The position numbers and the translations under genes were made by a program. The notes under the pieces were generated by a model. The model searched no databases and had not been told where the DNA came from. It was given only the letters and a program-made list of their open reading frames with translations. Shown here in pieces: positions 1-8,582 of a stretch of 64,000 bases of DNA. The stretch is taken from positions 1 to 64,000 of the forward strand of contig WRBA01000010.1 in assembly GCA_009779915.1 (NCBI GenBank), written 5' to 3'. This DNA comes from Defluviitaleaceae bacterium (lineage in GTDB: Bacteria; Bacillota; Clostridia; Lachnospirales; UBA5962). Position 1 is the stretch's first letter, and each line of letters begins with the position of its first letter.

Positions 1-1
1 G

Positions 2-1183
2 CTTAATCAGGATGTTTTTGTGGAGCGCGACCATATTACGCCGCGCGACATAACCTATGCCTTTGAATGCCCTAATTTCCTGCGTCATGTGCGGTTGCTG
101 CTGGGCAAAGGTGCCAACGAGCCTATTTTCTGCTATGAGGTGGCGGATATTACAAGGCTTAATATTTTAGATAATTGGTGGGATACACTTGAAATTACAA
201 GTCTTGCAGGCATAGAGTATTTTACGGGGCTTAAGAGTCTTCAAGCCATCTCTTGGGTACTAAATACAAGTACTGTAGATTTAACAAATAATGTTAATTT
301 AGAGGAACTTGTTTTTGCATTTCCTAGAATAGAAGTTAATACCTTTGTGCAAAATTTTAATGAAAGTCAAGTATTAGTGGATCTGAATTTATCTAATAAT
401 ACAAAGCTGCATACTCTGCTAATAGAGGTTAGTAATTTAGCTGATTTGGATTTGTCAAATAATAGGTATTTAAAAAATCTGACATTACAACAAACAGATA
501 TTACAGGCCTAGACTTATCAAACAATCATTATTTGCAAGGGCTTAACATAATAAGTCACCAGCTGGCAAATTTAGATTTATCAAACAACCCTTATTTGCA
601 GAGTCTTAGTATATCCGGCTTCGGTCGGTTCCAGTTAATATTAACTGACTTGGATTTATCAAACAATCTATACTTGCGCGAACTCTCGTTATGGTGGACT
701 CAACTAACAGGTCTGGATTTGTCACATAACAGATATCTAGAAACTCTTGACATTATCTCGAGCCAATTAACAAGTATAAATTTATCAAATAATCGTTATT
801 TGCAAAGCTTAGACATTTCGGATGGTTTCTCCACAACAGTTCCTTTAGCCAGCATAGATTTATCAGGCAACCGTGATTTGCAGAATCTTAGATTAAGTGT
901 AACCCAGATAACAAGTTTAGATTTGTCTAATAACCGTGAATTGCGGACAGTTAATCTAATGAGTGGCGGACTAACCAGCCTGGACTTATCCAATATGCAG
1001 CATTTATGGGAAGCATGGCTTTCACACAATCAATTAACAACCGTAAATGTATCTAACAGTGTAAACTTAAACCATCTCAGTGTTAATAACAACCGCCTGC
1101 AAAACCATGATTCAGTCATTGGCTGGCGTGAAATTGGGCTTGTGCTGAATCAGAGCTTCCTCTTCGGTACTCAAAGACCGTAA
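2..1183 (+). CDS. Leucine-rich-repeat protein (5' end outside window)
   Basis: The frame is open from the left edge, so the true start and any signal peptide lie upstream; a GTG at position 20 is in frame but has no convincing ribosome binding site. After a short cap region (residues about 1-75 of the visible part) there are about 12 leucine-rich repeats with the consensus LDLSNNxYLxxLxL. Most units are 21 residues, with 26-residue units at two places. Such LRR arrays are usually solenoid surfaces for protein binding on secreted or surface proteins of Firmicutes. No LPXTG motif or membrane segment is present at the C-terminus, which ends soon after the last repeat. The ligand is not predictable from sequence. 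Confidence 0.8.
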   Translation, partial: LNQDVFVERDHITPRDITYAFECPNFLRHVRLLLGKGANEPIFCYEVADITRLNILDNWWDTLEITSLAGIEYFTGLKSLQAISWVLNTSTVDLTNNVNLEELVFAFPRIEVNTFVQNFNESQVLVDLNLSNNTKLHTLLIEVSNLADLDLSNNRYLKNLTLQQTDITGLDLSNNHYLQGLNIISHQLANLDLSNNPYLQSLSISGFGRFQLILTDLDLSNNLYLRELSLWWTQLTGLDLSHNRYLETLDIISSQLTSINLSNNRYLQSLDISDGFSTTVPLASIDLSGNRDLQNLRLSVTQITSLDLSNNRELRTVNLMSGGLTSLDLSNMQHLWEAWLSHNQLTTVNVSNSVNLNHLSVNNNRLQNHDSVIGWREIGLVLNQSFLFGTQRP

Positions 1184-1269
1184 TATTGCTTTTAGAAGGA
1201 CGCACCAATGTAAGAGGTATAGTTGATTACAACAACCAAATATAAATTTAAACAATTGGAGGATTTATT

Positions 1270-1944
1270 ATGAACATTATTAGAACCGCAGCAGTTGAAT
1301 TATCTGAAATACCGGCAATAGCATATAAGCAAAAGCTTAAGTCGGGAGGTGCCGGAGTTAAGCTTATACGCCTTGATTGTGAGTCCAGTGCAGTTGCTAC
1401 AATTGATAAAAGAAGCGGCGAGCCTGTGGCATATGGAAACATTGATGAGAATTTGTTTCCTTATGAAGCTTTTGAAGAGGCTATAGAGCTTACTGTAGGG
1501 CTTCCTTTTTCAGCTAGGGGCAAAATCAGCTTAAATGTTTCTTGTGATGCTGAAGATGAGGATTTAGTGGAAGAAGATGTTGTTAAAACAGATATGACTT
1601 TAAGTGATGAGTATTTAGCCATAGTCGAGCGTTATAGAGACGAAAAGGGTAAAATGAACTATTTGCTTATGAATAAAGACTTTATGTCATTTGCCTCTAA
1701 AAGCAAAGTTGTATCTGAAATGGTGGGGAAAATGGAACTCAATGATGATATATTGCTGCATATAATAAAGAACCGCGCCTCTCATATTGCAGGCAAAAAA
1801 GAAAGCCTTGAGGATAATGAAGTAAAAGCCCTTATTGAGGTTTTGGATGAAATAGATCCAAGAAGTGCCTTTAAAGAGCTTAAAGCGTATATAAACAGGC
1901 TATTATCAGCAGCCTCCGGAAAAGGTTCAAGTAAGAGAAGATAA
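1270..1944 (+). CDS. Protein of unknown function, 224 aa
   Basis: I do not recognise a family. The start ATG follows a good GGAGGA site. The protein is soluble, with no signal peptide or membrane segment. The first 100 residues look like a mixed alpha/beta domain containing a charged DAEDEDLVEEDVV stretch near residue 95. The rest is predicted mostly helical with a lysine/serine-rich basic tail (GKGSSKRR). It lies 12 bp upstream of the next gene in the same direction, so the two are probably co-transcribed. Codon use looks like that of its neighbours. Confidence 0.7.
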   Translation: MNIIRTAAVELSEIPAIAYKQKLKSGGAGVKLIRLDCESSAVATIDKRSGEPVAYGNIDENLFPYEAFEEAIELTVGLPFSARGKISLNVSCDAEDEDLVEEDVVKTDMTLSDEYLAIVERYRDEKGKMNYLLMNKDFMSFASKSKVVSEMVGKMELNDDILLHIIKNRASHIAGKKESLEDNEVKALIEVLDEIDPRSAFKELKAYINRLLSAASGKGSSKRR

Positions 1945-1956
1945 GGAGGGATTAAA

Positions 1957-2859
1957 TTGTTTGAAGTGAATGTATTCGAAAAACCGGCTTTTAATATTTT
2001 AGGCAAAAAAGCATGGCGTGAATTTAAATCTCCTGATGATGTAGCAAAGCTTTTTGAGGAAGCTCACGAAAGAGGGCTTATCGAAAAACTTAAAACCATA
2101 GGAAGCAGCGAAGTAACAAATTCAGCTTTTTTAGGGATTGCAATGGTGTCAGAGGGCGGCGGCATGGACTATTATTTTGCTGCGGAAGCTGCACCTGATA
2201 AAAAGGATGCTGAGCTTGTAAGCGTTAAAATCGAAGCTTCTCTCTGGGCTGTAATTAAAGGAAAAAATAGCACCTTGGAAGAAATTGGTGCCCTGGAGCA
2301 ATATGGTTATGGTGAATGGCTTGAAGGTTCAGGCTATATTATTGCGGCAAATAAGCCTCAGATGAATGTATTTGTTTCAGAAGGGGGCGAAGGGCACGCG
2401 GAACTGTGGCTGCCTGTTGAGGAAGCAACGGCAGAAAACACTATGAAACTTAGACCTTATCTAACTTTTAACGGTCAATGCGAAGAAGCTCTGGAGCTTT
2501 ATAAAAAAGCTTTCCAAGCTGAGGTTTTGCAATTGATGCGCTTTTCGGATATGCCTCCAATGCCCGGTTTTGAAATACCGGAAGAATTTAAAAGCAGGAT
2601 ACTTCAAGTAAGTTTAAAATTCGGCGCAGACTTTATTCGCATGTCCGATTGCGGTCCCGGACATCCTTTAAACGATGTGGAATCTGAGCGCATTTCAATA
2701 GCGGTGGAAACCACTGTAGAGAAAACTAAGCATGCCTTTGAGGTGTTATCGAAGGAAGGGCGGGTTGGTATGCCTCTTGGTGAGACGTTTTACAGCCCTC
2801 TTGCAGGCGTGGTTTTTGATAAATTTGGTGTAATGTGGAATTTTGTAGCACGAGCGTAA
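1957..2859 (+). CDS. GyrI-like effector-binding domain fused to PhnB-like VOC domain
   Basis: A TTG start is chosen because AAGGAGGG lies at the right distance and no upstream ATG fits. Residues about 1-150 resemble the GyrI/Cass2-type small-molecule-binding domain found alone or behind MerR/AraC DNA-binding domains. Residues about 163-300 resemble the PhnB group of the VOC (glyoxalase/bleomycin resistance) superfamily, with the opening LRPYLTFNGQCEEAL and the closing FGVMWNF typical of that group. No DNA-binding domain is present. A binding or sequestration role for a small molecule is plausible but unproven. A terminator hairpin follows directly. Confidence 0.75.
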   Translation: MFEVNVFEKPAFNILGKKAWREFKSPDDVAKLFEEAHERGLIEKLKTIGSSEVTNSAFLGIAMVSEGGGMDYYFAAEAAPDKKDAELVSVKIEASLWAVIKGKNSTLEEIGALEQYGYGEWLEGSGYIIAANKPQMNVFVSEGGEGHAELWLPVEEATAENTMKLRPYLTFNGQCEEALELYKKAFQAEVLQLMRFSDMPPMPGFEIPEEFKSRILQVSLKFGADFIRMSDCGPGHPLNDVESERISIAVETTVEKTKHAFEVLSKEGRVGMPLGETFYSPLAGVVFDKFGVMWNFVARA

Positions 2860-2864
2860 AATTT

Positions 2865-2894
2865 AAGCCCCTAAATGTATGTTTAGGGGCTTTT
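2865..2894 (+). terminator. Rho-independent terminator
   Basis: Perfect 11-bp stem (AAGCCCCTAAA / TTTAGGGGCTT) with a 6-nt loop followed by T residues, six bases after the stop codon of the upstream fusion gene. Confidence 0.85.
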
Positions 2895-2971
2895 AAACTG
2901 AAATCCGAACAAAATAGCTGCTTTAGTGTTACTATATTTAGAAGAATTTAAGTATAAAAAGGAGAAAATAA

Positions 2972-3838
2972 ATGGATAAGTATATTGACCTTCATATACA
3001 TTCAAATTTTAGTGATGATGCACAGTACAGCCCTGAGGAATTAGTGAAAAAATGCAAAGAAGCAGGGATTCGTATTATGGCTATAGCCGACCACAACTCT
3101 GCAAAGGCTAATAAAAGAGCAAAGATTGCGGCAGAGTCATTAGGTATAAAATACATACCCGCTATTGAAATGAACGGTGTTTTTAATGGAAGGATTTTGC
3201 ATATTTTAGGCTATGGAATAGACTATGAAAGCCCCGATTTTCATGAGTTTGAAGAGGGGTTAAAAGCTCAGCAGCCGGAGGCGTCCAGAGTGCGCCTTGA
3301 ACTGACTATAGCACTGGGGTTTAACATAACTGCCGAGGAACTTGGGGATGTAGCTTGGACTGGGGAGCGTTTTGGGGAAGTATTGCTTGCCAAAGAGGAG
3401 TATATGGACAATGAACTACTAAAGCCCTACCGACCGGGTGGGGATAGGTCAAACAATCCTCTTGTTAATTTCTATTGGGACTTTTACTCTCAAGGAAAGC
3501 CTTGTTTTGTGGATGTTGATTACCTCCCGGCAAAGGAAGTAATAGAAATTATTCATAAAAATGGCGGTATTGCTGTTTTGGCACATCCAGGGCAAAATTT
3601 AGGAGATAACGCTGAAGTTTTGGAGGAGCTTCAATCTCTGGGGCTTGATGGCGTTGAAGCATTTACCAGCTACCACGATTTAAGTATGTCGAGGCTTTGG
3701 TATGAAAAAGCTAAGAGCCTAAATATGACAATAACTTGCGGAAGTGACTACCATGGCAAATTTAAGCCCAATATAAAACTGGGGGAAAGCGGCTGTTGGA
3801 TAAACCTTAAGGAAATCGAACAAAAGATTAATTTTTGA
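2972..3838 (+). CDS. PHP-domain phosphoesterase (TrpH/YciV-like)
   Basis: 288 residues with the metal-binding motifs of the PHP family: DLHIHSNFSD at the N-terminus, ADHNS near residue 40, the acidic residue in AIEMNG, LAHPGQN in the C-terminal half, and GSDYHGK near the end. The closest characterised relatives are RNase AM/TrpH proteins, which hydrolyse nucleoside 3',5'-bisphosphates and degrade short RNA 5' ends using three metal ions. A long insertion (residues about 90-165) separates the first and second metal motifs, as in other members. The start follows AAAAGGAG. It appears monocistronic, between a terminator and the PBP gene. Confidence 0.85.
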   Translation: MDKYIDLHIHSNFSDDAQYSPEELVKKCKEAGIRIMAIADHNSAKANKRAKIAAESLGIKYIPAIEMNGVFNGRILHILGYGIDYESPDFHEFEEGLKAQQPEASRVRLELTIALGFNITAEELGDVAWTGERFGEVLLAKEEYMDNELLKPYRPGGDRSNNPLVNFYWDFYSQGKPCFVDVDYLPAKEVIEIIHKNGGIAVLAHPGQNLGDNAEVLEELQSLGLDGVEAFTSYHDLSMSRLWYEKAKSLNMTITCGSDYHGKFKPNIKLGESGCWINLKEIEQKINF

Positions 3839-3881
3839 TTAATTAGACAAAATTCGCTTTCCAAAAGGCTTAAGCATTTGA

Positions 3882-3887
3882 TATAAT
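3882..3887 (+). promoter_or_regulatory. Possible -10 box before the PBP gene
   Basis: TATAAT lies 25 bp upstream of the PBP start codon. The -35 position is poor, so this is only a candidate. Confidence 0.35.
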
Positions 3888-3912
3888 GAGGATGCTTAGG
3901 GGGTTGTGAAAT

Positions 3913-6816
3913 ATGGATTATTCCAAACAAAGTAACAAAAGACGTAAAAAAGGCTCGAAACAGCGGGCAAAAAAGAGTCGCAATAAGGTAGGAGTCATGA
4001 TTTTTCGTATTTGTCTTTCTCTTATGATTATTGCTTCTTTCGGTGCTGTAGGGCTTGTTTTTGGTGCTTATGTAGGTATTATTGAAAACACTGTAGCCAT
4101 TGAAAACTACAGGGCTGTTCAACCTGTGGATGCCATATCAATCGTATTTGACCGCCATGGTAATGAAATTGACCGCTTTATAGGGGCAGAAAATAGAGAA
4201 TTCGTAACTTTACGAGAAATTCCTGAAAATATGCGAAATGCGATTATAGCAATTGAGGATGAGCGTTTTTACTCTCATAACGGTATTGATATGAGAGCTA
4301 TTGCCCGTTCACTTCATCAAACTCTAATAGGTAATACCCAAGGGGCAAGCACTATAACTCAGCAGGTTATAAAAATGAGCAGGAATTTGCAGGCCAATGA
4401 CTTGGAATCCAAGCTTCAAGAGCAATATCTTGCCGTTAGGTTTGAACAAATGCTTATTGACCAGCTTGGCTCAAGACGTGCCGCCAAGGATTATATACTT
4501 GAAGTTTATTTAAATTCTATCCCTATGCATCATAATATATCAGGAGTTCAGGCAGCGGCGCATTTTTACTTCGGGGGCAAAGATATTTCGGAGATAACTT
4601 TGGCTGAAGCTGTTGTGCTTGCAGGTATAACCAATAGGCCGGCAAGATATGCTCCTACTATTAACCCTGAAAATAATAGAAACAGAGCTAATCTGATACT
4701 TGATAATATGCTAAGGCTTGAATTTATAGATGAAGAGGAGTTTAGACAAGCCCACCGTGAGCTTGACACTTTGTATGACAGGGTTACTCAGTTTCGCGGA
4801 GCCGGAGCAGTGGCTGATACTACAGGTCAGCATATTCACAGCTGGTTTATGGACGCGCTCATTGAGCAGCTTATTGAAGATTTGCAAACCATTGGTTATA
4901 CCCGCCAATCAGCTTCTAACAAGGTTTTTAACGGCGGGCTTAGGATATATACATCTAAAGACATGACCATGCAAAGTATTATGGATGAAGTGTTTATGGA
5001 TGATTCATTCTTCCCACAGCGGGATTTTGAAATTGATGTTACCTATTTTTTATCCGTAAGAAATAATATTACAGGTCAAACCTATCATTTTGAAGAGAAC
5101 GAGCAGGTTGGCAGTGTGGAGGAGCAGGAGGAATTTCTCCAGTCTGTAAGGGATAGGCTGGTTACGGCTAATACGACCCTTATTGCCGACAGATATGTGG
5201 CTCATCCTCAGCCTCAAGCTTCGATGGTTATATTAGACCAGCATACAGGGCAGGTTAGGGCGGTTATAGGCGGTCGCGGCGAAAAGGTTACAAATCGTGC
5301 ATTTTGCAGGGCAACTCAATCTACAAGGCAGCCGGGCTCCGTTTTTAAAGTCCCGGCAGCTTTTGCGCCGGCTATAGACTTAGGGCTTATGGGTGCAGGC
5401 AGCATAATAGTTGATGAGCCTTTTTCAGTTGCGATGCCGGGTCAGCCTAATTACGAGCCCAGGAATTGGTGGGGGTCTGCTTGGCGCGGCCCTGTTACCG
5501 CACGCCGTGCCATTGCTGATTCGATGAATGTTGCTACGGTCAGAACTATGGTTGAAACAGGGGTTGATGTTTCTTTTGATTATTTATTGCGCTTTGGCTT
5601 CACTACTTTGGTTGACGGTGAAGTTAGAGGGGGCATGAGATTTTCTGACAGAGGTCCGGCAACGGCTCTAGGCGGTCTTACCGACGGTGTTACACAGCTT
5701 GAAGTTACCGCTGCATACGCGGCAATGGCTAACGGCGGCATATATAGAAGACCAATGTTTTATACGAGAGTATTGGATATCGACGGTAATGTAATACTTG
5801 AATCCGACCCGGAAAGGGATAGTCATGTGGTTATTAGAAGCACGACTGCGTATTTGCTAACCAATATGATGATTGATACTACAATAAACGGTACCGGCGG
5901 TCAGGCTCGTTTCAGAGAGGTTAGGATACCTGTTTCAGGCAAAACAGGAACAAGCCAGAACACGAAGGATTTAACCTTTGTTGGATATACTCCTTATTAT
6001 ACAGCGGGAATATGGATGGGTCATGACAGAGACAATTTTATCTCTGAAAGCGGCAGCCCTCATTTAGTTATTTGGCGTACTATTATGGAGCGCATACATG
6101 AGGATTTTACGCCCAGGAATTTTGATCGCCCAACAGGGATTGTAAATGCTACCCTTTGCAGGGATTCAGGTCTATTAGCTATACCCGGCGTATGTAATCA
6201 AGATATTCGAGGCAACAGGACAGTAAACGATATTTTTGCGGCAGGCTCTGTACCTACCCAATCTTGCGATGTTCATGCATCTGTAACTATTGATACAGCC
6301 ACAGGATTCCTTGCAAGTGCTCAAACACCGGCTAATCGCTTGAGAACTATAATAGGTATAATTGTTCCTGATGATGAAGTGGGTTATAGCGATCATGAAA
6401 TCCCAGCATCAATGGCTGCGGGAGATCCTAGTGTGAGGCTTAACAACAGTTTTGCGACAATACCATCAAGTGATGAGGGTACTTGGGAGATTGATCCGGT
6501 TACAGGTGAGCTTGTGTTTGTGCCATATGATGACCCTCAAGGGGATTATGATAATATGGATAATAATATGGGAGTTGACCCAATTTCCCCGAATCAACCG
6601 CCGGCTACTCCGGGAGGTACGGATGTGCCGGAACGGATAGTGCCGTCGATACCTTTTGCCCCAACTCAGCCTGGGGGATGGTCGTATACACCTTCAAATG
6701 TAGAGCAAACGCCGCCTTTTGAGGATGTGCCGCCTTTTGAACCTAATGCTCCGTCGAATACGGGCAATAATCAAGACACGTCGCCGCCGCCTAGCTTATT
6801 GCCACCGGTTGGCTAA
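3913..6816 (+). CDS. Class A penicillin-binding protein (glycosyltransferase/transpeptidase)
   Basis: Bifunctional peptidoglycan polymerase of 967 residues. A strongly basic cytoplasmic tail (residues 1-25) precedes one membrane anchor (about 29-56). The GT51 glycosyltransferase domain carries the catalytic Glu in IAIEDERFYSH (Glu115) and GASTITQQ (144-151). The transpeptidase domain has SVFK (nucleophile Ser476), SMN (about 537) and KTG (about 677), so both activities look intact. The last 130 residues are a proline- and asparagine-rich extracellular tail of low complexity, common in clostridial PBP1a proteins. The ribosome binding site is weak (GGGGG). Confidence 0.93.
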   Translation: MDYSKQSNKRRKKGSKQRAKKSRNKVGVMIFRICLSLMIIASFGAVGLVFGAYVGIIENTVAIENYRAVQPVDAISIVFDRHGNEIDRFIGAENREFVTLREIPENMRNAIIAIEDERFYSHNGIDMRAIARSLHQTLIGNTQGASTITQQVIKMSRNLQANDLESKLQEQYLAVRFEQMLIDQLGSRRAAKDYILEVYLNSIPMHHNISGVQAAAHFYFGGKDISEITLAEAVVLAGITNRPARYAPTINPENNRNRANLILDNMLRLEFIDEEEFRQAHRELDTLYDRVTQFRGAGAVADTTGQHIHSWFMDALIEQLIEDLQTIGYTRQSASNKVFNGGLRIYTSKDMTMQSIMDEVFMDDSFFPQRDFEIDVTYFLSVRNNITGQTYHFEENEQVGSVEEQEEFLQSVRDRLVTANTTLIADRYVAHPQPQASMVILDQHTGQVRAVIGGRGEKVTNRAFCRATQSTRQPGSVFKVPAAFAPAIDLGLMGAGSIIVDEPFSVAMPGQPNYEPRNWWGSAWRGPVTARRAIADSMNVATVRTMVETGVDVSFDYLLRFGFTTLVDGEVRGGMRFSDRGPATALGGLTDGVTQLEVTAAYAAMANGGIYRRPMFYTRVLDIDGNVILESDPERDSHVVIRSTTAYLLTNMMIDTTINGTGGQARFREVRIPVSGKTGTSQNTKDLTFVGYTPYYTAGIWMGHDRDNFISESGSPHLVIWRTIMERIHEDFTPRNFDRPTGIVNATLCRDSGLLAIPGVCNQDIRGNRTVNDIFAAGSVPTQSCDVHASVTIDTATGFLASAQTPANRLRTIIGIIVPDDEVGYSDHEIPASMAAGDPSVRLNNSFATIPSSDEGTWEIDPVTGELVFVPYDDPQGDYDNMDNNMGVDPISPNQPPATPGGTDVPERIVPSIPFAPTQPGGWSYTPSNVEQTPPFEDVPPFEPNAPSNTGNNQDTSPPPSLLPPVG

Positions 6817-6878
6817 TGATTGTAGGGAGATGCAATATGGAATTTTTTAGCAATACTGCCTAAAATGTAGAAGTATAA

Positions 6879-6917
6879 AAAAAGCCGATGACTGACTTTA
6901 CCAGCGTCATCGGCTTT
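6879..6917. terminator. Bidirectional terminator between convergent genes
   Basis: Stem AAAGCCGATGAC / GTCATCGGCTTT with A-run on the left and T-run on the right, between the PBP gene and the convergent DUF1292 gene, so it can serve both strands. Confidence 0.85.
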
Positions 6918-6940
6918 TGACTATTAAAGTAATTAATTAC

Positions 6941-7240
6941 TTAATCTTGCTCTTCACCATCACCAAAAAACTCATAAAAAGCATTTGAAGCTTTTTGGAA
7001 CTCATCGTCATCCTCAATTAAGGCTAGAGTTATATCTCCTTCACCTTCTTGAGAAAACTTATAAATAAGGGCTTCATCACTATCAATAGGCACAAGAGCT
7101 ATATATTCCTTATCATCCACATCAAAAGTGCCTAATATGTTGCATTCCAGCTCCGAATCATCCTCCAAAGTTAATGTAACAGTTGGAATAGGCTCGTCAC
7201 ATCCACAGTTTTCATCACAAATATGTTCGTTTTTTTCCAC
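6941..7240 (-). CDS. DUF1292 family protein (YrzB-like)
   Basis: Small acidic protein of 99 residues. A GTG start is chosen because AAGGGAG lies 8 bases upstream. It has an N-terminal cysteine/acid-rich stretch (CDENCGCDE) followed by the DUF1292 fold core (VTLTLEDDSELECNIL, then DKEYIALVP and ALIYKF). In Firmicutes this family normally sits beside yrrK and yrzL (udk/alaS region); here it is on its own. The function of the family is unknown. The N-terminal cysteines could bind a metal, which is inference only. Confidence 0.85.
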   Translation of the reverse strand: MEKNEHICDENCGCDEPIPTVTLTLEDDSELECNILGTFDVDDKEYIALVPIDSDEALIYKFSQEGEGDITLALIEDDDEFQKASNAFYEFFGDGEEQD

Positions 7241-7273
7241 AGCTTTTTCTCCCTTCGTAAATGGACATCAAAT

Positions 7274-7864
7274 CTAAACTATTTCAATGCCTAACGCAAA
7301 ATATAAAACAAGCCCTGTAACCCCTGCAAAGAGCATTACTAAAACAGGGTTTAACTTAAACTTCCTAAGTATAAAAAATGATGCCACAAAAAGGAATAAG
7401 CCCACAAAAGCTGCCGTATCTAAGTTTTGCAAATTTCTTGGGGCGATATCCCATATAGCTGTCATAAAAATATTAAGACCTGCAACAGATATTAAAGCCA
7501 CAACGGCAGGGCGTAAACAGCTAAGTACACCTTGCATAAGAGCAAGGCTCTTATATTTAGTATAAAGTTTAACCATAATAAGAGAAATCGAAACAGGCGC
7601 GGTAACACAGCCAAGAGTAGCAACGATAGAACCTGGAATACCTGCCATCCGCGTGCCTACAAAAACAGAGGCATTTATCGCAATAGGACCCGGAGTCATT
7701 TGGGATATGGCTAGTATATCATTAAATTCTGTTTGGGTCAGCCATTCTCTGTTTGTAATTATCTGCTCCTCAATAAGAGGTAATGCGGCAAACCCGCCCC
7801 CTAGGCTAAAAAGCCCAACTTGAAGGAAGCTAACATAAAGGTCAAGAAGCACTCCAAAATCCAT
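7274..7864 (-). CDS. Chromate transporter family half-protein (ChrA-like), subunit 2
   Basis: 196-residue hydrophobic protein with five to six membrane segments and the CHR-family signature GGGFAALPLIEEQI followed by SQMTPGPIAINASVFVG. Short-chain CHR proteins occur as adjacent pairs that act together; this gene begins one base from the stop codon of its partner. Members export chromate or related oxyanions, but many short clostridial pairs have no tested substrate, so chromate is an inherited label. The two proteins differ enough that they are old paralogues, not a recent tandem duplication. Confidence 0.85.
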   Translation of the reverse strand: MDFGVLLDLYVSFLQVGLFSLGGGFAALPLIEEQIITNREWLTQTEFNDILAISQMTPGPIAINASVFVGTRMAGIPGSIVATLGCVTAPVSISLIMVKLYTKYKSLALMQGVLSCLRPAVVALISVAGLNIFMTAIWDIAPRNLQNLDTAAFVGLFLFVASFFILRKFKLNPVLVMLFAGVTGLVLYFALGIEIV

Positions 7865-8449
7865 CTAAGCCCCTCCTCCTTTCTTTTGCATATACAAGGT
7901 TGTAAAAAGCCCTATAAGACCGCAGCATATAATTATGAAAGCCACATTTATGCCTATAAAGAAAGCGGCGACAAAAGCGGCAAACATAATAATTATTGGC
8001 AGTATTTTTTTGCCTTTAAATACATTCGCGCCCATGCCGTAAGCCACATCAGCTATTACAGCGGCAATACCCGCCTGCATAGCCCTAAGTACTATCCTAA
8101 CAATTGTATTGTCTCTAAATGCCTCATAAGCAAAGGAAATAGCCGTTATTATGATAAGCGGGGGCAGCATTGCGGCAAAAACCGTTATAAAGGCACCTTT
8201 AACACCGGCAAGCCTATAGCCTATTAAAGTTGAACAGTTAATTGCAACAGGTCCCGGAGTTGACTGAGCTATTGCAACCAAGTCCATTATCTCATCATCT
8301 TCAAACCAGCCAAGCCCTTCTGCAAACTTTTTCTTCAAAAGAGGGACAATAACGAAGCCGCCGCCAAATGTAAACAGGCATACGGTAAATACTGCGCTAA
8401 ACATTGTCCAGTAAAACTTTAAGTCTTTTTGTTCAATAGTTTTTTCCAT
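7865..8449 (-). CDS. Chromate transporter family half-protein (ChrA-like), subunit 1
   Basis: 194 residues from the ATG at 8449, which follows GAGGGG; an ATG four codons further upstream has no such site. It is a membrane protein with the CHR signature FGGGFVIVPLLKKKF and AQSTPGPVAINCSTLIGYRLAG, plus a charged cytoplasmic N-terminus (MEKTIEQKDLK). It is the upstream partner of the other half-size ChrA protein; together they would form the equivalent of a long-chain ChrA. Confidence 0.85.
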   Translation of the reverse strand: MEKTIEQKDLKFYWTMFSAVFTVCLFTFGGGFVIVPLLKKKFAEGLGWFEDDEIMDLVAIAQSTPGPVAINCSTLIGYRLAGVKGAFITVFAAMLPPLIIITAISFAYEAFRDNTIVRIVLRAMQAGIAAVIADVAYGMGANVFKGKKILPIIIMFAAFVAAFFIGINVAFIIICCGLIGLFTTLYMQKKGGGA

Positions 8450-8468
8450 AAGACCCCTCATCGTTTAT

Positions 8469-8577
8469 TTAGGACATGTAGAGACTAAGCTGTTGGACAT
8501 CTCACCGCATCCCTCTTTGCCTGGCTTTGCAGGCTTTTCGGAGACTTGCCAAGCCCATTAGTCTCAACACGACCTAG
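8469..8577. repeat. Inverted-repeat element, 109 bp
   Basis: Ends are imperfect 19-bp inverted repeats (TTAGGACATGTAGAGACTA against the complement of the right end, 15/19 identical). The inside carries a GCCTG/CAGGC hairpin. It fills the gap between the metallophosphoesterase stop codon and the ChrA pair. No coding potential is seen. Confidence 0.6.
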
Positions 8578-8582
8578 TATTT

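Noticed and set aside
400-1080. CRISPR-like periodic repeats
   Set aside because: The roughly 63-bp period is the leucine-rich-repeat coding unit (21 codons); there are no constant repeats with unique spacers.
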